Shown here piece after piece: positions 51,704-59,115 of a stretch of 64,000 nucleotides of DNA. The notes below the pieces were generated by a model, which was given only the letters and a program-made list of their open reading frames with translations, searched no databases and was not told the origin of the DNA. Origin of the DNA: a virus; IMG/VR virus record IMGVR_UViG_3300005288_000001, positions 108,502-172,501 of that record; one strand, 5' to 3'. Position 1 is the stretch's first letter, and each line of letters begins with the position of its first letter. The position numbers and the translations under genes were made by a program.

Positions 51704-51723
51704 GCTCGGGCCGAAGCCCGAGC
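51704..51723 (-). terminator. hairpin between the two exported genes
   Basis: GCTCGGGC, TTCG-type loop (on the minus strand), GCCCGAGC form an 8-bp stem without a T tract (CTTCC follows). It may act as an attenuator or RNA-stability element rather than a full terminator. Confidence 0.45.
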
Positions 51724-51746
51724 GGTGTACTGAAGGCCGAGTTGGA

Positions 51747-52421
51747 TTACGGCGTGTTGGAGATGACCGCGCCCGACTTGGAAGTCGCCGAGGCATTCGC
51801 AGCCGCCTCGTTCACGACGTCAACCACACCCGAGCCCCAGGTGAACTGGGTCGTGGGAGTCGTGCCTGCCAGGGCAGCAGCCGAGGTCGTCGCGCTGGCC
51901 GTGTCGTTGAACACTCCGCCCTGGGCAGCGCTCGCCGTGGCCACGTAGCCACCCACAGCACCGACCTTCACGTACGCACCACCGTTGGTTCCGGTGCCAG
52001 CCGCCGTCGAGGAGATCGACTCGGCATTGCCCGTTGCGCTGCCCGAGATTCCGGTCGGACCGGCCATCGAGAAGCTCTTCGAGCCGTCGACCGAAGCGGT
52101 GGAGGTGCCGTTGGCACCCGCAGCGCCGGTTCCGGTGCCCGTGGAGTAGTTCAGGGCGAGCGACGTGGAGGTCGTCTGCACGCCACCGGCCACGTAGGCG
52201 GAGCCGGTGTGCGAACCGTACTGGCCACCTTGTTGGCTCGAATCGCTGATGCCGACGGCGGAAGCGGACTGGTTGTTGTAGGCGATGGAAGCCGAGAGGC
52301 CACCACCGGTGCCCGAATACGCCGTGGCGCCCGATGTGCTGTTGGTAGCGACCTGTGCCGAAGCGAGGCCGACGAATGCCAGAGCGGCGAGCAGCGATGC
52401 GAGCTTGAAAGTCTTCTTCAT
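51747..52421 (-). CDS. exported Ser/Gly/Ala-rich protein B
   Basis: This 224-residue protein has a signal peptide (KKTFKLASLLAALAFVGLAS, cleavage near ASA-QV). The mature region consists of low-complexity Ser, Gly, Ala, Thr and Asn with a few Tyr, in a pattern that suggests beta strands, and has no Cys. It may be a periplasmic or surface protein of the infected cell. No family recognised. GC-rich codons match its neighbour at 51010. Confidence 0.7.
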   Translation of the reverse strand: MKKTFKLASLLAALAFVGLASAQVATNSTSGATAYSGTGGGLSASIAYNNQSASAVGISDSSQQGGQYGSHTGSAYVAGGVQTTSTSLALNYSTGTGTGAAGANGTSTASVDGSKSFSMAGPTGISGSATGNAESISSTAAGTGTNGGAYVKVGAVGGYVATASAAQGGVFNDTASATTSAAALAGTTPTTQFTWGSGVVDVVNEAAANASATSKSGAVISNTP

Positions 52422-52441
52422 TACGAAACTCCTAGAATTAC

Positions 52442-52601
52442 CACCCTAGAATTACGCTAGGTCGTTTTTCCACCACCCGATGGAATTACTTTAGTTGGTT
52501 AGGCTTTTAGTTACCCAAACCGCCTTTAGTAACGTAATTTTAGCTACCTATCAAATAAATTAAAAGCCCAATTTGAATTTTTTTCAAACGAGCTCTTATG
52601 G
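52442..52601. other. AT-rich leader region
   Basis: This stretch is AT-rich, unlike the GC-rich gene it precedes. It holds the promoter at 52537-52564, a direct repeat CCTAGAATTAC near the start codon (about 52430-52455), and TTGAATTTTTTTCAA, a short inverted repeat near 52573-52587. No gene is seen. Confidence 0.55.
52537..52564 (-). promoter_or_regulatory. early-family promoter for the exported genes
   Basis: Minus-strand TTTAAT (52559-52564), 16 bp, TAAAAT (52537-52542). It belongs to the TTTAYT-TATAAT family of this region with one -10 mismatch. The leader to the ATG at 52421 would be about 110 bases. Confidence 0.55.
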
Positions 52602-52629
52602 TGAAAAGGGCGCTTGAGGCGCCCTTATA
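52602..52629 (-). terminator. intrinsic terminator
   Basis: AAGGGCGC (52606-52613) pairs with GCGCCCTT (52619-52626), followed on the minus strand by TTTTC. It ends transcription after the 64-residue gene. Confidence 0.88.
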
Positions 52630-52646
52630 TAAGTGAGGTTGAAAGC

Positions 52647-52841
52647 CTATACTTCGTCAGGAAAGTCCTGACGGTATTCACAAACAACGATTCGGCAAAG
52701 TTCGTCCGTACACTCGGTTAGAGTTTTGAACGGGCCTTGAAGTTTGCCTTCGTAGAAAAACGGTACACCAAAGAAAGTGGTGACCCGCGTAGGAGTCCAC
52801 TCGCCGTCAGCGTCTTGAACCAACCACCACTTTTTGAACAT
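52647..52841 (-). CDS. 64-residue hypothetical protein
   Basis: The ATG at 52841 is preferred over an in-frame TTG at 52865. The product (MFKKWWLVQDADGEWTPTRV...) is rich in aromatic residues and has two Cys near the C-terminus. Family unknown. A hairpin (AAGGGCT/AGCCCTT, about 52866-52889) lies between it and the SPFH gene. Confidence 0.6.
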   Translation of the reverse strand: MFKKWWLVQDADGEWTPTRVTTFFGVPFFYEGKLQGPFKTLTECTDELCRIVVCEYRQDFPDEV

Positions 52842-52901
52842 ATAATCTTTCTTAGTCTTTTCCAAAGGGCTCTCGGATGAAAGCCCTTCAGGAAATACTA
52901 T

Positions 52902-54131
52902 TTATTTCTTCGCAGTCGCGGCCGCACCTTGGATACCCAGGTCGACACCGAGTTGCTTCGCAGAACGAGCGGTCATCATGTCGATCAGAGCCGAGGCAGA
53001 GTTGCCACCAGCGTCACCCGACTTACCCATGACAACAGCCGGAGACCAGGCGCCAGGTTGAGCCTTCTGGATGGCTTCAGCGTACATCGCATTCACACGA
53101 ATCACAGCGTCCAACTTCTTGTCGAGCTGACCGTCGGCGTCCATCACGAGCTGCTTACGCTTCGCTTCACCTTCACCGCGCAGGATTTCGGCCTTCTTGA
53201 ACGCTTCAGCTTCCTTCACAGAAGCATCAGCAATCGTCACACGAGCCTGAGCATCAGCGATAGTCTTGGCGTTGAGCGTTTCCTGTTCCCACTTCGCCTT
53301 GGCAGCATTCGCCTGTCCCTGTGCCGTAGCGGTAAGAGCGTCCTGTTCTGCCTTCTTCACGTTGGCAGCACCGACGGCAACCTGATTCGTAGCTTGCTGT
53401 TGCTCACGAATCTGGGATTCAACGCGGTCTTCGTAGCGGAAGCCTGAGATCGTCAGCGGCAGCATTTGGACTGCATACTTCTGAACGTACGACTCCTGGG
53501 CGCGAACCGGAATGCCCTTTTCGTCCTTGACGATTTCGGTAAGAGTCAGGTCCTTCTCGACACCGTCGATTCCCTTGGTTTTGACCGTCTTGGCAAGCGT
53601 CTTGTACACGCCATGGAGGGTTTGGTCATTGACGATCTGAAGCAGCTCGTTACGACGGCCGGCAGCAGATTCGAACGAGGTCATCGTCGGACCCGAGAAC
53701 GTTGCGGCCAGTTCCATGGAACGACGGATTGCCTGCATTTCGAACGCTTCAGGGCTACGGAAGTCGCGGTGGATTTCGATGACCGATTTCGGGTCGGTTG
53801 GCATCATCCAGGAAATCGAACCGTTCAGAATAGCGTTGCCGCCGTCGTAGAAGCGGATGCCAAGACCCGGCGACTTTGCAGTTTCGTGGTCGTCCTTACC
53901 ACCAGTGACGAAGCGGAACTCGCTACGACGTGGATACTTCGTAACAGTGCCGAAGCCTTGCCACGACCAGCCAGGTTCGGTGACGACTCGCATCGAACCG
54001 CTGACGCTTTGGATCACCATCAACTCGCTCGAGTCGAGGTTTTCGAAGAGCATCGGCAGCGAGATCAGGGTGGCCACCGTGAGGACACCAGCAATGGCAA
54101 CACCTGCAATTTTACCGGGAGTGAGAATCAT
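52902..54131 (-). CDS. SPFH/band-7 membrane protein
   Basis: This 409-residue protein has one N-terminal membrane helix (about residues 7-27). A band-7 domain follows (LMVIQSVSGSMRVVTEPGWS, 'DPKSVIEIHRDFRSPEAFEM'), then a long Ala/Gln/Lys coiled coil (about 235-330) and a flexible end. SPFH proteins form large membrane-bound rings that organise lipids or regulate proteases. In phages they are uncommon, and a membrane-protection or exclusion role is possible (inference). It overlaps the next membrane-protein gene by 4 bp. Confidence 0.85.
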   Translation of the reverse strand: MILTPGKIAGVAIAGVLTVATLISLPMLFENLDSSELMVIQSVSGSMRVVTEPGWSWQGFGTVTKYPRRSEFRFVTGGKDDHETAKSPGLGIRFYDGGNAILNGSISWMMPTDPKSVIEIHRDFRSPEAFEMQAIRRSMELAATFSGPTMTSFESAAGRRNELLQIVNDQTLHGVYKTLAKTVKTKGIDGVEKDLTLTEIVKDEKGIPVRAQESYVQKYAVQMLPLTISGFRYEDRVESQIREQQQATNQVAVGAANVKKAEQDALTATAQGQANAAKAKWEQETLNAKTIADAQARVTIADASVKEAEAFKKAEILRGEGEAKRKQLVMDADGQLDKKLDAVIRVNAMYAEAIQKAQPGAWSPAVVMGKSGDAGGNSASALIDMMTARSAKQLGVDLGIQGAAATAKK

Positions 54132-54376
54132 TTGAATTTTCCGTTCATTTTCGATTGAACCTTCTCCGCTACGGAGTTTAGGCGATTTTGGATATCAGCG
54201 ATTTCGGCCGCTTCTTCCAGCTTGTCTTCCAAGTCACTCAGGGCCTTCTTGGTAGAAGAGTTCCTGAACAATGGAAACCAGGGTGTCCCGTTAATAGTCG
54301 GGAGCAGAATTTGGGTAACGAAAGTCGTCACAACGACGACCGCTACCAGAATGAGGATAATTGAGAGAAGCATCAT
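54128..54376 (-). CDS. 82-residue TM plus coiled-coil protein
   Basis: The N-terminal helix (MLLSIILILVAVVVVTTFVT) is followed by a short loop and a charged coiled coil. The overlapping ATGs (ATGATG) overlap the stop of the 74-residue gene. It sits directly upstream of the SPFH gene and could be its small membrane partner. Function unknown. Confidence 0.7.
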   Translation of the reverse strand: MMLLSIILILVAVVVVTTFVTQILLPTINGTPWFPLFRNSSTKKALSDLEDKLEEAAEIADIQNRLNSVAEKVQSKMNGKFK

Positions 54377-54597
54377 TTCTTAGTTACAGCTTTTTGGCTC
54401 ACGTTAGCCGTAATATAACCCGTAAATACCATCGTTACTAATGCTATGTAACTATTTTCACTAAGAATATCAACCTTCAGCGCGCGGCCAATTAGATATG
54501 CCAGAGTGTTGGTTACAAGGATGAAAGCGACGAGTAGAAACTTACGGGACTTGAAGGGATTGTATTTCTCAACAACCTCAGTTTCTACTTCGTCCAT
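54373..54597 (-). CDS. 74-residue two-TM protein
   Basis: The ATG at 54597 overlaps the upstream stop (TAATG); a longer frame upstream would run into the preceding gene and is not used. Two membrane helices (about 17-36 and 46-66) separate short charged ends. It belongs to a membrane-protein operon with the SPFH gene. Confidence 0.68.
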   Translation of the reverse strand: MDEVETEVVEKYNPFKSRKFLLVAFILVTNTLAYLIGRALKVDILSENSYIALVTMVFTGYITANVSQKAVTKK

Positions 54598-54971
54598 TAG
54601 GCGCGCAGAGAGTCGGCAGCGGCAGCAAACACTTCCAGAACTGGCTGCTTGTTGTTCCGGCTGTCGTTGAACGTAACGATGCAACCGTAAGTCGATTCAC
54701 TCAGCTTGTGATCCGCAGACTTAATGTCCAGAGCGCGATGTGCGGCGTAACGAGCTTGATCTGTATAGCCGAGAGCAGTTTGTGCAGCCTGAACTGCGCC
54801 GACCGAACAGAACGTACATGCCTTTGGGTGTTCTACGTCGACCGATTGTCCGCTCGAGAGACGGGCTTCAGCACCCTTTCCCCATACGGTAGGAATCATG
54901 AGGGCGACCATTGCCGCTTCCAGAATATCAGCAGCTTGGTTACGGATAGTTGCTTGGGAGAGTTTTGCCAT
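54597..54971 (-). CDS. DUF6197-like protein
   Basis: This 124-residue protein has ACTFCSVGAVQAA in the middle and 'GCIVTFNDSRNNKQPVLEVF', then AAADSLR at the end. The CxxGA...WND-like...AA layout recalls the DUF6197 family of phage and bacterial proteins. A loosely similar 'FCCLGVLCELYRR' occurs in the three paralogues near 58 kb. Function unknown. Confidence 0.6.
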   Translation of the reverse strand: MAKLSQATIRNQAADILEAAMVALMIPTVWGKGAEARLSSGQSVDVEHPKACTFCSVGAVQAAQTALGYTDQARYAAHRALDIKSADHKLSESTYGCIVTFNDSRNNKQPVLEVFAAAADSLRA

Positions 54972-55146
54972 AATTTACTTTCAGAAGTTTATTGAGGGGA
55001 AGTCACAAGTATACGCTACAGCTTAGGAACAACTGGCTAGATGCTCCGCCGGGTAATACTTGGTAAAATAGTGGAACAGCCCTTTACTTCTACTTTACAG
55101 GGGCGCATAATAGCGGTGTGGTGTTTGAAGGATGGACTGAATACCA
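54972..55146. other. intergenic with plus-strand promoter-like element
   Basis: No gene is visible. On the plus strand TTTACT (55083-55088), 17 bp, CATAAT (55106-55111) fits the early promoter family, but only antisense DNA follows. On the minus strand a TATACT box near 55010 may serve the gene at 54971. Confidence 0.45.
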
Positions 55147-55407
55147 TTACTCAGTAGCTTGGTTAGCTAACTTCAAAGCCTTCTTCTCTTCCTTACTGAG
55201 TCTAGGTTTAGGGAAGAAACCCTCACAAAGCTCGTCAGTAAGACTGTTCATAGCGTGAGTGAGATTCTCCACATCACCCGTAGCAAGTGACCAGCTCTTG
55301 AATCGAGGTGGCGTTGCGTACAACTCCCACAGGTGTACCTCGATAGAACCGTCGGTGAGCTTAAACACACCGAAGTCCCACATGATGGAAAGTTTCGGGA
55401 TCACCAT
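55147..55407 (-). CDS. 86-residue hypothetical protein
   Basis: The product starts MVIPKLSIMWDFGVFKLTDG and ends in a charged Lys/Ala-rich helix (RLSKEEKKALKLANQATE). An internal Met at position 9 is an alternative start. It overlaps the 101-residue gene by 7 bp. Family unknown. Confidence 0.6.
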   Translation of the reverse strand: MVIPKLSIMWDFGVFKLTDGSIEVHLWELYATPPRFKSWSLATGDVENLTHAMNSLTDELCEGFFPKPRLSKEEKKALKLANQATE

Positions 55408-55706
55408 TTCACCTGTAGGTTGAAGGACTTGAGAGTTTGATCACTTCCTCGGGTTTGGTATTGGTGCTCACCGATATAGACAGTAAACCCGTGGGCTCGA
55501 AGTCTATCCGCAGCTCGGCATACGAAAAGCGGAGCTGGATCCTTTGGCTCTACATGAGGAACAATGGCCATATCAAATTCAACTGTTATAGTAGATCTCC
55601 CTTCCGTGGCCGCAGTACGGATTTGAGGATCAATCTTTTGGAGGAACCGGTCCATCACTGCGGCACTGGCGACCACAAGTGCGCGAGCTTCGTTGTTGGT
55701 GATCAT
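55401..55706 (-). CDS. 101-residue hypothetical protein
   Basis: An alpha/beta product (MITNNEARALVVASAAVMDR...) with a Cys in LFVCRAADRLRAHGF. It overlaps both neighbours by 4-7 bp, so it is part of the small-gene operon leading from the HD hydrolase. No family recognised. Confidence 0.6.
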   Translation of the reverse strand: MITNNEARALVVASAAVMDRFLQKIDPQIRTAATEGRSTITVEFDMAIVPHVEPKDPAPLFVCRAADRLRAHGFTVYIGEHQYQTRGSDQTLKSFNLQVKW

Positions 55707-55936
55707 TCGTAGATGTCCTGTTCGTCAGAGTGGTCTTGGAAGTCGCTGAAATTCAGCTCTTGGACACCTTCGGACAGCGAACCACGACCGTACTCTTCTT
55801 CCTGGCGTTGCTCGTCACGTTCGGCATCACCACGGTTCTTATAGAACCGAACGTAGGCAGAGCCATCGCCACCGTCCTCAATGAAATAGTATCCGAGGAC
55901 GTCGAGGTTAGAGGATTTCAACAGATTGGAGCTCAT
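55703..55936 (-). CDS. 77-residue acidic hypothetical protein
   Basis: A very acidic product (MSSNLLKSSNLDVLGYYFIE..., ending DFQDHSDEQDIYE). The charge would suit a DNA-mimic or protein-binding role, but that is speculation. It overlaps the end of the HD hydrolase gene by 29 bp and the next gene by 4 bp. Confidence 0.6.
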   Translation of the reverse strand: MSSNLLKSSNLDVLGYYFIEDGGDGSAYVRFYKNRGDAERDEQRQEEEYGRGSLSEGVQELNFSDFQDHSDEQDIYE

Positions 55937-56381
55937 GAAGTTCTTTCAGGTGGTTGGAGATTTCGGTGTGCATTTGCATGTATTTCGTTACACGCTTGAA
56001 GTCTTTCTCGGTCAGACCCTTGAGGCGACGAATGTCCGAGTTATGGCGCAGGTCAGCGAGCTTAACGTGACAGGCGTCAACGTTGGACTTCAGCTGGTGC
56101 ATATAACCTTCCGGCGATTGGCCAGGAAGTTTCGTCATGGCAGTAACGCCATTGATTATTCGATCGCTGAGACCTGCTGTGTACAAGTCATGATACAGGC
56201 AATCCGTATCTTCAATGATGTCATGGAGGACTGCGATTGCCATAAGTTCGTAATCGTCAGTCTTCAGATAATGCATAACCTTCATCGTATGGAGGATGTA
56301 AGGCTTACCTGACTTGTCCGTCTGAAACTCGTGGTACCTGGCGGCAAGAGCGATCGCCGTGGCGAGTTGTTGCGCGCTCAT
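55908..56381 (-). CDS. SpoT/MESH1-like HD hydrolase
   Basis: The ATG at 56381 follows AAGGGAAAGC and gives 157 residues. It has H31, HDIIEDTD at 53-60 and KLADLRHNSD at 107-116, the metal-binding order of the (p)ppGpp hydrolase domain of SpoT and MESH1. There is no synthetase domain. It may degrade (p)ppGpp or a related alarmone, countering the stringent response or toxic small alarmones (inference). It overlaps the upstream membrane-protein gene (ATGA). Confidence 0.82.
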   Translation of the reverse strand: MSAQQLATAIALAARYHEFQTDKSGKPYILHTMKVMHYLKTDDYELMAIAVLHDIIEDTDCLYHDLYTAGLSDRIINGVTAMTKLPGQSPEGYMHQLKSNVDACHVKLADLRHNSDIRRLKGLTEKDFKRVTKYMQMHTEISNHLKELHELQSVEIL

Positions 56382-56614
56382 TGCTTTCCCTTGATGACAG
56401 TGAGTTTCATCCAACGGGTCGACCATTTGAAAAAGCCGATATGGGATAATGCGTAGAATGCGCCCAGAGTGTTGAAGAATGGAATGAGAGTAAGGATAAT
56501 CGTAAATACGATATCCGAAATCTCCAGATCAATGCCGTCGTTGACATCTTTGTAATGTGCTGCGCAGAAAGCCGCGAAACAAACGATTGCAGAGATAGAG
56601 TAAAATAAAAACAT
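56378..56614 (-). CDS. 78-residue two-TM protein
   Basis: Two hydrophobic segments (about 1-20 and 34-60) with a Trp/Lys-rich C-terminus (FFKWSTRWMKLTVIKGKQ). The gene starts at a divergent junction and is followed, with ATGA overlap, by the HD hydrolase. Function unknown. Confidence 0.65.
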   Translation of the reverse strand: MFLFYSISAIVCFAAFCAAHYKDVNDGIDLEISDIVFTIILTLIPFFNTLGAFYALSHIGFFKWSTRWMKLTVIKGKQ

Positions 56615-56697
56615 ACTGTTCCTTCTAAAAGTAGCGAGTGGCCGTAAAGTGGTATAGACTATATTGGTATACTGATTTTACCCCTGAAACGGAACAT

Positions 56698-56838
56698 ATG
56701 ACCAACCGATCCCAACGTGTTCCAGAAGACGAACTTCTGGAGACAACCGAATTCAATGAACTTTCCGCGTGCGAACGGATGCTGATCCAGGACGCATATA
56801 ACGAAGCCTTAGACCAAGAAAAGGATTACAATGATTGA
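56698..56838 (+). CDS. 46-residue acidic protein upstream of the macro-domain gene
   Basis: The ATG at 56698 follows ACGGAACAT and is preferred over a GTG at 56638. The latter would lie upstream of the probable promoter (extended -10 TGGTATACT at 56666-56673). The product (MTNRSQRVPEDELLETTEFN...) is acidic. It overlaps the macro-domain gene by 8 bp. Confidence 0.55.
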   Translation: MTNRSQRVPEDELLETTEFNELSACERMLIQDAYNEALDQEKDYND

Positions 56839-57325
56839 GTACCGAAAAGGAAACGTGCTTGACGCTCCAGCCGGTTCCATCATCGTCCATGGCTGTAACG
56901 CCGCTGGAGTTATGGGGTCGGGAGTTGCACTCGCAGTGAAGAAGCGATACCCCGAGGCATTCGAGGTGTATCTACGCGAGTTCTATGTGAATAAGCTGAC
57001 GCTTGGCGGAATCACGTTCTATAAGACGCCTGACGAGACAACTATCATCAACGGGATTACGCAGAAAACCTATGGAACGTATCCTCAACGTTATGTTGAC
57101 TATGAGGCGGTTTCAAAGGTCTTTGAGAAAATCGTGGATGACGTTAAGTACCTCCATCCACAGAGCGTGATTAACGAGTCGTTCGACTTCGACGCTCCTC
57201 AGCCATACGTTCTTGCCTTCCCCAAAATTGGTGCTGGCCTCGGCGGTGGCAGCTGGGACGTAATCTCAGCCATCATCGACGAAGCCGTTCCAGATACCTG
57301 GAAGAAGGTCTGCTACACTTTTTGA
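56831..57325 (+). CDS. macro-domain protein (ADP-ribose binding)
   Basis: This 164-residue protein has GNVLDAPAGSIIVHGCNAAG, VMGSGVALAVKKRYPEAF and FPKIGAGLGGGSWD, the ligand loops of macro domains of the Poa1p/ADP-ribose-1''-phosphate phosphatase type (N23 near the distal ribose). It would bind or hydrolyse ADP-ribose derivatives. Possible roles are tRNA-repair by-product removal, ADP-ribosylation reversal or counter-defence. It converges with the deoxyribosyltransferase-like gene, overlapping its end by 13 bp. Confidence 0.87.
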   Translation: MIEYRKGNVLDAPAGSIIVHGCNAAGVMGSGVALAVKKRYPEAFEVYLREFYVNKLTLGGITFYKTPDETTIINGITQKTYGTYPQRYVDYEAVSKVFEKIVDDVKYLHPQSVINESFDFDAPQPYVLAFPKIGAGLGGGSWDVISAIIDEAVPDTWKKVCYTF

Positions 57326-57810
57326 TGCAGATAGCGGAAGAGGTTCTGCAATTCCGCGATACCTGCATCAAGGGTTTCGTGGATTGTGATCCCTTCCGCC
57401 TCGGCCATCACTTCCAGGTTACCACGGCGCCAGAAGCCCTTGGGACAAACCAACGTCAGGTTGTCCACTGCGTATCCTGTTCCGAAGATTTGGCCAATTT
57501 CAAGCAATGTGATTGGCGACATCGTGGCGGGATCGATGTAGAAGAAGGTATGGGCAGCACCCAAGAGGGCTTCTTGTTCCCACAGGACCTGCTCCTTGAA
57601 TTGTGGATTGGTCACGCTCTGCACCCACGATGCATCCCATTCGGTTCGCCGGGGATTGAGCAGGAACACTTCGTAATTGTCCAGGGCGATGATCACTTCT
57701 TCCTGCCAGGGTTCGGCCTTGCCCATTTCGATGGACCCACCCAGGAAGATGGAAGGATACATACTATCCCAGACGGAATCAAGGTTTTGGGGTGCGGTGA
57801 AGAGTTTCAC
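57313..57810 (-). CDS. nucleoside 2-deoxyribosyltransferase-like protein
   Basis: The GTG at 57810 follows AAGGA. The 165-residue product has 'SIFLGGSIEMGKAEPWQEEV', NPRRTEWDASW, 'NPQFKEQVLWEQEALLGAAH' and MSPITLLEIGQ, the pattern of the Nuc_deoxyri_tr2 family. Such enzymes cleave or exchange N-glycosidic bonds of nucleosides or nucleotides, which may include NAD-related substrates. The start overlaps the upstream paralogue by GTGA. Confidence 0.8.
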   Translation of the reverse strand: MKLFTAPQNLDSVWDSMYPSIFLGGSIEMGKAEPWQEEVIIALDNYEVFLLNPRRTEWDASWVQSVTNPQFKEQVLWEQEALLGAAHTFFYIDPATMSPITLLEIGQIFGTGYAVDNLTLVCPKGFWRRGNLEVMAEAEGITIHETLDAGIAELQNLFRYLHQKV

Positions 57811-58211
57811 AGTTGTTCCTTGATTGCCGCGGAGATTTCCTTGAAGGCCTTGCGGCGAATGGCGTCTTCGTAGTCCATTCCTTGTTCGCCGTCGTTGTGA
57901 ATGATTGCCGAACGCTTAACGCCGTCGATCGTGAGAACTGGGATTTCATCCAGTTCTGCCCAGGCCATCACTTGGGGAGATGGTGCTACCCGGCCCTTGT
58001 GGCCTCCATTCGGAGCGTCCACGTTGAAGATTTGCGAACCAGCGTCTGCGGCCAGCCAACGCGAGGTATCAGGGTGCTCGCGACGGTAGAGCTCACAGAG
58101 AACACCGAGGCAACAGAAATCGCCCTTGAGGGTCTGCAGGCGGCCAGTGCCTTGGGTAAATTCGCCACTGTCGAGTGCGGCGGTCCACTTTTCTTTGACT
58201 TCGGGGTTCAC
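57807..58211 (-). CDS. tandem paralogue 3 (FCCLGVLCELYRR family)
   Basis: Third and last of three related genes in transcription order. The 134-residue product shares W-x-ALxSGEFxQGxxRL at the start, FCCLGVLCELYRREHPDTSR, a 'VMAWAELDE' block and the C-terminal AAIKEQL with the two others. The family occurs across unrelated phages without a known function. Conserved Cys pairs could bind metal. GTG start, GTGA overlaps on both sides. Confidence 0.75.
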   Translation of the reverse strand: MNPEVKEKWTAALDSGEFTQGTGRLQTLKGDFCCLGVLCELYRREHPDTSRWLAADAGSQIFNVDAPNGGHKGRVAPSPQVMAWAELDEIPVLTIDGVKRSAIIHNDGEQGMDYEDAIRRKAFKEISAAIKEQL

Positions 58212-58612
58212 AGTTGTTCCTTGATAGCTGCAGCGATTTGTTTGAAGGTCTTCTTTTGGATGTCGGTTCCGGCACCGTCGTTGTGGAGAACAAAGCCGCC
58301 AGTTTGACCGGCGATGGTCAGCTTTTGTTTGAAGTCGAGTTCGGCCCAGTCTTTGACTGCGTCAGGCGGCAGACCCGAATCGCCTTGATGTGCGTATCCA
58401 TCCACTCCCGGAAAGTTCAGAACCTCGAAGCGCATGTCGTTGCCCACGGTCGGAACCCAACGGGAGGTTTCAGGATGGTGTCGGCGATAGATTTCGCAGA
58501 GGACACCAAGACAGCAGAATTCCTTGCTCTGGGATTGGAGGCGATAGGAGCCTTGAGCAAATTCTTCGCTTTCGAGCGCGGTGACCCAGGCTTCTTTAAC
58601 TTGCGGTTTCAT
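58208..58612 (-). CDS. tandem paralogue 2 (FCCLGVLCEIYRR family)
   Basis: This 134-residue copy is closest to paralogue 3: ALESEEFAQGSYRLQSQ, FCCLGVLCEIYRRHHPETSR, 'LPPDAVKDWAELD', AAIKEQL. The TAATG junction with paralogue 1 and GTGA junction with paralogue 3 indicate a coupled tricistronic unit. Function unknown. Confidence 0.75.
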   Translation of the reverse strand: MKPQVKEAWVTALESEEFAQGSYRLQSQSKEFCCLGVLCEIYRRHHPETSRWVPTVGNDMRFEVLNFPGVDGYAHQGDSGLPPDAVKDWAELDFKQKLTIAGQTGGFVLHNDGAGTDIQKKTFKQIAAAIKEQL

Positions 58613-59040
58613 TACAGTTGTTCCTTGATGGCGGCGGACAGTTCGGCGAAGCTCTTCTTGTTGTTCGCGTCGTTGTGGTTGTGGAGGCGTGCCACGATAC
58701 CATCAATTTCGACAACAGCATTGTGGACCACCATCGATATGTTGGGGGCATCGAACGCCCAACCAATCACGACTTCCGGCGGCAATCCGATCATCCCGTA
58801 TTCGGCTTCCGGATTGGACCTGAACGTTACGACTTTGCTATGGTCCACCTTCCACTCACCATCCCCGGTCGCGCGACGGTAGAGTTCGCAGAGAACGCCG
58901 TAGCAGCAGAAGCTCCGGACGCCTTCAACTTCATTGCAGAGGCGACCCTGCCCTTGTTCGAATTCGCCCGAAACAAGGGCGTCGGTCCAGAGTTTCTTGA
59001 CTTCCGGCTTCAACTTGGGAGTAACTTTCGGTTCTGTCAT
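58612..59040 (-). CDS. tandem paralogue 1 (FCCYGVLCELYRR family)
   Basis: This 142-residue copy is the most diverged, with an N-terminal extension (MTEPKVTPKL) and 'SFCCYGVLCELYRRATGDGE', LPPEVVIGWAF, HNHNDANNKKSF, AAIKEQL. It is first in the operon, transcribed from a promoter embedded in a terminator hairpin 46 bp upstream. Function unknown. Confidence 0.75.
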   Translation of the reverse strand: MTEPKVTPKLKPEVKKLWTDALVSGEFEQGQGRLCNEVEGVRSFCCYGVLCELYRRATGDGEWKVDHSKVVTFRSNPEAEYGMIGLPPEVVIGWAFDAPNISMVVHNAVVEIDGIVARLHNHNDANNKKSFAELSAAIKEQL

Positions 59041-59072
59041 ATCGGTATCTTTCCTGGCGGTTGGTTGATAAA

Positions 59073-59115
59073 AGGGCCTGTATCAATTATAGGCCCTGGC
59101 TTTTATTCCGGTGAA
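59073..59115 (-). promoter_or_regulatory. terminator hairpin containing a -10 box
   Basis: On the minus strand AGGGCCT (59091-59097) pairs with AGGCCCT (59073-59079), followed by TTTTA, ending the cREC-like gene. The loop contains TATAAT (59086-59091), and TTCACC lies 18 bp upstream (59110-59115). The same segment can thus end one transcript and start the next, for the three paralogues. Confidence 0.6.
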
